This document shows, piece after piece, positions 57,471 through 64,000 of a DNA stretch of 64,000 nucleotides. Below the pieces are notes generated by a model. It was not told the DNA's origin, did not search any database, and saw only the letters and a program-made list of their open reading frames with translations. The stretch lies in contig CM046875.1 in the NCBI GenBank assembly GCA_025667525.1, positions 199,306,125 through 199,370,124 on the forward strand. The letters are read 5' to 3'. Source of the DNA: Glebionis coronaria. Taxonomy: Eukaryota; Streptophyta; Magnoliopsida; Asterales; Asteraceae. Numbering within the stretch: position 1 is the stretch's first letter; the number at the start of each line of letters is the position of its first letter. The position numbers and the translations under genes are program-made.

Positions 57471-57612
57471 CTGCGATGACTCGCCTGCGATGACTCGCCT
57501 GCGATGACTCGCCTGCGATGACTCGCCTGCGTTGACTCGCCTGCGTTGACTCGCCTGCGTTGACTCGCCTGCGACGACTCGCCTGCGACGACTCTCCTGC
57601 GATGTCTCGCTG
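57471..57612. repeat. 14-bp minisatellite (CTGCGATGACTCGC)
   Basis: Ten units of 14 bp with T/C changes in the middle (GATGA, GTTGA, GACGA). It is followed to 57760 by scattered TGCGATGG words, including a 49-bp repeat (GACTGCGATGGCTT at 57647 and 57696). It is GC-rich against AT-rich surroundings and lies in the 5' part of the NA-2 interior. A 63-codon ORF on the minus strand here is only the repeat being read. Confidence 0.9.
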
Positions 57613-57760
57613 CGATGTGTATCATCATGTTACGATGGGGGTACTAGACTGCGATGGCTTAATCATTTCTTATGTTGCGATGGGTTTAAAAGTTTGACTG
57701 CGATGGCTTCATTTTTTTTAATGTTGCGATGGGTTAACTCAAAAAAAACATTGCGATGTG

Positions 57761-60388
57761 TTTATAGAAAAAGTTTGACCAGTTTAACAAAACCAGTAAC
57801 AATGTTTGTAAAAACATTCGAGACTCACACCAACATATCCATCCATCCTTATAACTCCACAACACCGACTCGATCTAACATACTCCCATCGTCTCCTAAT
57901 TCCCCTTCGCATCTAGACTCGATCTGAACCAGAAATATATTTATGATCTCAGTTTTTTCGTCTTGCATGTGTAGATCCTTTAAGATCATACACAAAACGA
58001 ATTTCATCATCACATATCTAAATGTTTTTAATATTCGAAATCATTATTTTATTTATAACATGATTGTTATAATCAATTTGTTTGATTTCGGTATCAATTC
58101 AAACAAAAAAATCAACCAACAAATTAAAAACGTGAATCAAACCATCACCTACCCGAGACCTTAATTGATCTTGAAGCCAGAACATGGTGTTCTTATATTC
58201 TTTGATTCGTATGCAGTGATGAATCGTAAGAATTATATGGTCTTTGTGGGTTTCTTAACTGATTTTTTTGTGATTCTCGTTGAGCCTACAAAATATGAAG
58301 ACAAGGGTGTATTTGATTTATAGTTTATTGTGATTTGATTGGATTTTGGGAGCTGATGAGATGAGATAGATGATTACAAATCTGTTTTCTTTTTAGTTGG
58401 GGCGGATGTAACGAGGATGGGATGAGAGAAAATGGGGCGGATGTTTCTAGTGTGGGATTAGGTTAAGGAAAGTATGAGGTGATTAGGGTTAGGTGGTATC
58501 TTATACCCCTATTATTGGACCAGGCTATGAAATTTTGATGGGCTGCATAAAATTGTTTTCATAATTCTAAATGGCTCGCAAGTTTTTTTTTTTGATTTTT
58601 GGTATAATGATGGGCCAAAATGGTTACAAGGGGCGAGTATTATTGCACTGGTCTAAATGTGATATGATTTGGTGTCGAGACAATGTGACTATTTTGACTA
58701 AACTTGATTAGTAATTTTACTATTCGTAATTTTACTAATTTTTCTAGTCACTATTAGACATCGGTCATATTGTCGGGATTTAAACGTGATAAAATGACGT
58801 GACAAGGTTACAAAAAGACGAGACAAAGTGACAAAAATTTATTTGAGACGAGACCAAGAAAATTTTGGCGATTTTTTAGTGGCTACGGATTTTTGATCGG
58901 GTATTAATTATGTGAAGTTGAAGACGGATTTTTCGAAGGCGTGTATTTATTTTATCTTCAAAGATAACTTGCTCGTGCTTAATCTTAGAATGAATACTTG
59001 TTTATCTGGTTTCCGGGTTCGGGGTGGTTGGTTGATGACTCGGATAACTATCACTTAAAGGGGTTACATTGTTGTACTCAATGTCACGCGCTTAGTCGAC
59101 GTGGATAATTTCAAGAGGTGTTGTGCTTATAGACTTCTTCAGTGATGCATTGGGTACTTAGAGATTTCTCCACCGTTCCTCATTCAACAATTGTGCAAGC
59201 TTAAGTCACAAGATCGAGGGATTTTTATTCAGTTTCATGTTTGATGTATCTGATTCATTCTATCAGTGGTCACTTCAAATTGCCTACAAGGGGGTTGGCA
59301 AAGTTGGCCATGGAGAGTTTACGAGTAGAGATTTTCGATCAACAGCTGATTCTCACAAAATATATAATTCAGCTTATTTATTATTCTCACGAGATTTCAA
59401 GTACATGTGCGTACGATTTATTGATGGTTCCGAGTTTCGAAACCATCAAGGGGGAAGAAGAAGACACATTGAACGCACAACGAGTACACGTGATGAACTT
59501 CATACCTTCTTTTGATTTGAAGACATTCCGGGATGACATTTGTCATAACCGCAGAGAAAATCAGTGTTTTAACTCGTGGCGTTATCAATCTCTAAACGGT
59601 ACACAACTGATTCGATGTTTAATTGTTTTGATGTTGCAATTATTCATCATCATTATCCTATATGGAGAGATATGCACTTCCGGGACTTAATTGACTCTGG
59701 TGCATCTCCGGAAGAAGATATGTGAATTTTCGGGACTTAATTGACTCTAGTGTTACGATGTCAACTTCATGAATGGGATAAAGTTTCCACTTCAGTATTT
59801 GAGCTTCATACATGGGATTGGTTTATTTTCTTCAACTATGTGGGGGAAGAAATGTCTTGATTCTTTCTAGTATGCATAACTTGAACTCTCAGGGGGAAGA
59901 AAAATCCAGAAGAATTATTCAAGCGTGAGAAGAGAAGTTGTTGATCTACTTGGTGTGCCACAAACTTTCAATCCCTCTTAGCAACATTATCATGTTATAT
60001 GATGGGGTTTGCTTGTTAAATTCCGCTGTGCGCTTAATCATTCTAAGCTTTATTGAAATCTTTGAAGTTGCTTATGAGGATTGTCAGTTTGGGGGAAAGC
60101 TATTTAAAAGCTTCTACATCAAGTTTATGTGGCATGAATTAGGGGGAAGTTAATTCAGAAGCTTCTCCTTAACCAGAAGTATATGGATTACTTAGCTCGT
60201 GCCGTTACAGTATTTCTACTACAAGTTACTTTGAAGATGAGTCGCTCTGAAGTGAAGACTTGAAGTCAAAGGCCTCATAAGACTTCATCAGCATTAGACG
60301 CTTCATGGAAGCTTGTGTTCTTAATCATTATGTACTTGTTAGGAAAAATATTGTAAGGAATTCTACACGTCGTCCCATGGGGGAAGAT
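57761..60388 (+). other. NA-2 interior, 3' part with six purine tracts
   Basis: There is no pol motif. The longest ORF (59241-59690, 149 codons from ATG) has no recognisable domain and overlaps a second frame. GGGGGAAG-type tracts occur at 59451, 59841, 59891, 60091, 60141 and 60379; the last one abuts the 3' LTR. Blocks near 58960-59110 (AACTTGCTCGTGCTTAATC, ACTTAAAGGGGTTACATTG) resemble 10770-10870 of NA-1. Confidence 0.65.
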
Positions 60389-60665
60389 TGTTGGAAATTC
60401 ACTTTATGTGATGACATTTAAGAATTCTCATTAGTTATCATAGTCACACACGCTTAGACTAGACTAGGAAACAATGTATAGTTAAGTGTCGTGTGTGACT
60501 ATATATACCCCTCCTAGGCTTCCAAAGAGGGGTGTTGCTTGTGTTTCTTTTTTGTTTAATTACATTTTCCTTTCTTTCTCCTTACACACACAACCACTCT
60601 CTCTCTCTCTAAACTTCAACAATGGCTACCACTACCATTTACCACCCTACCATTTACCACCCTAC
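60389..60665 (+). repeat. 3' LTR of NA-2 (3' end rearranged)
   Basis: Starts TGTTGGAAATTCAC and follows the 5' LTR to ACCATTTACCACCCTA. That segment is then repeated, and the expected end (AAATCCACA) is missing. Confidence 0.8.
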
Positions 60666-63653
60666 TAGACCATGACCTTAAAGGTCACGGCTAAAATGAA
60701 TGATGTATCTATGATTCATGTACTAAGTTTTAATGATGGAATATGTAATATTACATTTGAAATGCAATACTAAAAATCACTAAAATGATTTATGTGAACA
60801 TATTTAGCCGTGGGCTATATATGACCTAGAATGGGTTTTAAATGTACATGCATGCTTATGTAAACCATAGATCTAATGATAAGAGTTAACTTAAACATGA
60901 TGATCAATAAAACAAGCTTATAAAATCTTATGGTAACCTTGGGAGAAAACAATATAGCCGTGGGCCATATGTTGTTTTCTTGGAAATATGGTAACCTTGG
61001 GAATATGCATGTAACCTAGATAATCATGTTCTATTTTTGTAAATATTTACAAGACTTAAAACTAGCTAAAATGTTCATCTTGGAAACACCAAGATTTAAA
61101 ATAATAGCCGTAGGCTATATGTATGTATGTATGGACTTTATGACTTGATTTCATGGATTGTACATAGCTAGATCTTATTTTGGGGACACTTATAAGTACA
61201 TGCAACCTTAAAATAAGTTTTGACTCATCTTAATAAGCTATAATTAATTATAGACGTGAGTTATAAGCTCATATTATGGCTTATGACTTACATGCAACCT
61301 TGTAACACATCTAGATCTTGTTTGGTACATCACATAAAATAAACTATAAGTTTTATTCTGTTGTTAAGATTTAAAACTAAATATGGATAAGCTAATAATA
61401 AGCTTATAAGAAAATCCTAAGTTAATACTTACATAAAATGAAAAGTAGTATTAATGGACTAATTAAACCCATGCAACATTAGTCCAAGACTTAATGGACC
61501 TAATAAGCCCATTTAATTAATCTTAGTAACCTAATGGACTTAAGTTTATACTTGAACCCATTTAAAATGATTAATGGACTTAAAATTTATTTAAGCCCAA
61601 TAAATTTGTTAAAGGTCCATTTAACAAGTTACTAAACTTAAAAATGTATTTAGGCCCACTAAATGGCCCATTAGATGTTTAGCCCATTTAATGAGCCCAT
61701 ATAATGTTTTGAATGTTAAATAAAAGTTTTTAATAATAAAATGTAACTTATAAAAACTTTTAGAGTAAAATGACAATTTATGAAACTTAAGGACTAAAAC
61801 CGTGACTTATGAAACTTATTTTGTTAAATTAGTAAACACAAGGACTGAAAATATAATTATCCAAAAGTCTAAGGTTTAATAAATACCATCCATGGCATAT
61901 TAAACCCTAGGGACCAGTTTGGGAAGTTTCTAAAAGTTATTTTGTCATTTTAAAACCCTAGGGACCACTGTTGTATTAATCCAAAACTTTAAGAAGCCCT
62001 AGGGGCTGTTTGGTCATTTTATGAAAGTTATAAAACCTAGATTTAACTAGGGGGACTAAATCTACCATAAGCCGAAACTTTAACAAGCCCTAGGTACCAA
62101 ATGTGTAACAATCTGAAAAGTTTACTTTGTTTAAAATATGGAGGGACTAGTTTTGTCATGTTCCGAAACTTTAACAAGCCCTAACCCTAATTCTATTTTA
62201 AACTTAGAAAAACTTAAACAAACCCTAAACTATAAGAATTTATAATATAAAATCTTAAACTTGTAATTTATAAATTATTTTATAAATGTTAAATAATTTA
62301 TAGGAACTTTTAAGTTAAATAAAATATTATATATTATTTTTCAAAAATAAAATATTTATATTTTTGCTTTATGAAATAAATTGTATAAACGATATGGATA
62401 TGTATTACTAATACATAAACTCATATACTTTTAGGTTATAAAATTATATGAGCGTTGAATAAGTTGAATACTAATATTTTAAGTAGAACACCTTACGTTT
62501 ACTTAAAATATGAAACTTAATAGTAAGTCTAAATAAATGATTATAATACATGAACTGTGAACGTGAACTAATATTTTAAGTAGAACACCTTACGTTTACT
62601 TAAAATATGAAACTTAATAGTAAGTCTAAATAAATGATTATAATACATGAACTGTGAACGTGAACTAATATTTTAAGTAGAACATTTTTGTGTTTACTTA
62701 ACTATGAAACTTATATAGATAAGTTTAAATGGATATTGTTAATACGTGTACTACGGTTATTTAGATAAATGTCGTAGCATAAATAAACTGACTAAAAATC
62801 TGTATAAGCATACGCATAAGTTCTTTGTACTATCTATTAAGATTTTACTATTTGATTAGGCATAACTTTGGCATGAACACTATTTGGATATTCGTGTTAT
62901 ACAGCTATTGCCAACTCCCAGGTGAGTTTACAGCCCCATATAACTATTGATAAACTTTTCCTCTACGGGGGAGAAAACATGCAACTATTTTGAAATTGAC
63001 ATAACTGAATTGTATAAACTTGACTATGATTGACATTATAGAAACTGTTAAATTGTTGTAAATCGCCCAAATGTTATAAATAGATCCATTAGGGATTGAC
63101 CATCCCCATCTGGGTGAGTCATGCTCACTGTGCCTTGGCCGGGACAACAGATGTATACCATGTTGGAACTGGGTTTGGGTGTCTTTTTGTAAGACACTAC
63201 GTCCTCATCTGTTGAGGACTATGGAAGATTAAGCTTCAGTTTCGAGTAATAGCAAATGTAATCTAACTTTTAGTAAGAATGCTTTGTGCATTGTTACTTC
63301 TATGATTAATGTATGTCCAAACTAACTAATGTTAAAACCTGTAAATTCACCAACTTTATGTTGACCCTCTAAGCATGTTTATCTCAGGGAAATGAAGTTA
63401 GAACGAGATATGTGCATGGACTCAAGCATCTATGTGATCTGCATTGTAGGAATCGTCAAGCGTTCCATTTGTGGAAAATGAACAATCTACTTATGACATG
63501 TTAAAGACAATTTTTATTTATTTGTTTAATAAACATGTAATCTGATTTGAATAACTCTTTATCTTATGCTCTATGGACTATATGTTATCGATCCACCCTT
63601 GTGACATCTCTGTTGATAATTCCACATATTTTGACCCTACCCGGGGTGTCACA
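60666..63653 (+). repeat. Tekay-C LTR, third part
   Basis: It resumes after NA-2. It includes a block TAGCCGTGGGCTATATG-like at 60805, 60955 and 61105 (150-bp spacing), many 'TTAATGGACTTA/GCCCA' phrases (61450-61720), a 97-bp tandem repeat (62471-62760), and the conserved Tekay tail block AGATCCATTAGGGATTGACC. It ends GTGTCACA at 63653. No gene. Confidence 0.75.
62471..62760. repeat. 97-bp tandem repeat (about 2.9 copies)
   Basis: Units starting CTAATATTTTAAGTAGAACA at 62471, 62568 and 62665. The first two are nearly identical; the third is diverged and partial. It lies within the Tekay-C LTR. Confidence 0.9.
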
Positions 63654-63658
63654 GAGAA

Positions 63659-63670
63659 TAATATCAGAGC
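63659..63670 (+). other. Primer-binding site of Tekay-C (mutated Met type)
   Basis: TAATATCAGAGC, two changes from the Met primer site (both at its GG), 5 nt after the LTR end. The downstream leader ATTAGTTATAGAGAA matches the leader of Tekay-A. Confidence 0.75.
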
Positions 63671-64000
63671 ATTAGTTATAGAGAACCAGATAAATTTTTA
63701 AATAAAATAAAAATAAAGTGATTTTCTTTTATTTAAAACTGGACTATAACTTTATAAAATATTTTGGGATTTTTTTTTGGACCGTATTAGTTAAGCATAT
63801 AGATCGTAGGCCATTATGTGCTATGTGAACTAAGAATATACGATTTGATAAGTAAACTAGTTAAATGACTATATATATATAAGTATTAATATATATATAA
63901 CCTTAAAAACATTGCGATGATTGTTTAAAAGGGATGTACTTCATAAAACTCGTAGTTAAAATAATATTCTTCTTTGTTTGTAAGCATATACTTACTTCAA
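63671..64000 (+). other. Leader of Tekay-C, no ORF in view
   Basis: AT-rich leader of the element running off the window. It includes an ATATATAT stretch near 63870. No gag sequence is reached. Confidence 0.6.

Larger units (their letters stand above)
56680..60665 (+). mobile_element. NA-2: non-autonomous LTR retrotransposon
   Basis: LTRs of about 280 bp (56680-56959 and 60389-60665) enclose 3.4 kb with a Met-type primer site (56962-56973, TGGCATCAGAGC) and a final purine tract CATGGGGGAAG. No pol motif exists on either strand. Both LTRs carry a TATA box (TATATATA at 56781 and about 60500). The 3' LTR lacks the last about 30 bp of the 5' LTR and has a duplicated ACCATTTACCACCCTA, so the right end is rearranged and no clean TSD is seen. 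It is related to NA-1 in its 3' interior. Confidence 0.8.
53751..64000 (+). mobile_element. Tekay-C: 5' LTR and start of a chromovirus (partial)
   Basis: The LTR (53751-63653) starts TGTAAAATCCATGATTTTACC, close to the Tekay-B start. It ends GGGGTGTCACA and is followed by a Met-type primer site. Two later insertions interrupt the LTR. Its own sequence is then about 4.2 kb, matching Tekay-B1. The element sits in the SIRE element directly after the env-like ORF; CCGAG at 53746-53750 should be its target duplication, with the partner beyond the right edge. Confidence 0.8.

Noticed and set aside
57437..57628. 63-codon minus-strand ORF with a 14-residue repeat
   Set aside because: It is simply the 14-bp minisatellite read as protein.

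Overview
The window looks like repeat-rich, AT-rich nuclear DNA from a flowering plant. The reverse-transcriptase lineages present (Athila, Tekay, SIRE/Maximus) and the style of their proteins suggest a eudicot, probably Asteraceae; this is recall of families, not a search. I found no host protein gene, rRNA, functional tRNA or CRISPR array. Almost every base can be placed in an LTR retrotransposon or a fragment of one, and many are nested inside each other.

Layout. 1-3076: a Tekay-like element on the minus strand (leader, Met-tRNA primer site, 2.64-kb LTR), running off the left end. It sits inside Tekay-B1 (3077-7169, plus), which is the tail of an internal region plus a 4-kb LTR containing a GC-rich cluster of hairpins and a 748-bp inverted repeat. 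7170-12331: a minus-strand Ty1/copia fragment (LTR, 3' UTR, RNase H), split by a complete 3,369-bp non-autonomous LTR element (8382-11750; identical 459-bp LTR lengths, TSD TTAAT). 12332-24631: Athila-1 (plus), a frameshifted gag-pol with a 4.1-kb 3' LTR but no matching 5' LTR. 24632-28220: Tekay-B2, an integrase-chromodomain end plus a truncated LTR of the B1 family. 28221-28985 and 40090-about 42508: the end and LTR of a third Athila, split by Athila-2 (28986-40084, minus, TSD CAGTC). Athila-2 is a complete, young-looking element with two LTRs of about 1.65 kb and a single-frame gag-pol carrying three stops. 42514-43320: a copia LTR and a piece of Tekay LTR. 43321-53750: a decayed SIRE/Maximus-type copia with gag, zinc-knuckle repeats, protease, integrase, RT-RNase H and an env-like region. 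53751-63653: a Tekay-type 5' LTR (Tekay-C), about 4.2 kb once two insertions are removed: a 1,733-bp solo LTR related to Athila-2 (54449-56181, TSD AGTAG) and a second, larger non-autonomous element (56680-60665). Its primer site is at 63659 and its interior runs off the right end.

The nesting gives relative ages. Athila-2, the solo LTR and the two non-autonomous elements are the late arrivals; SIRE, copia-M and the Tekay hosts are older and decayed. Nothing here encodes a cellular pathway. The functional units are autonomous gag-pol elements and non-autonomous passengers that would have to borrow their enzymes.

The most unusual signals are in the LTRs and non-coding parts: (i) a CGGAAT motif recurring about every 24 nt in the Athila-2 LTR family; (ii) a non-autonomous family with 4-6 polypurine-like tracts before the 3' LTR; (iii) a cluster of seven hairpins, preserved in two Tekay LTR copies; (iv) a 748-bp foldback in one Tekay LTR. 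All coordinates and similarities were read by eye.
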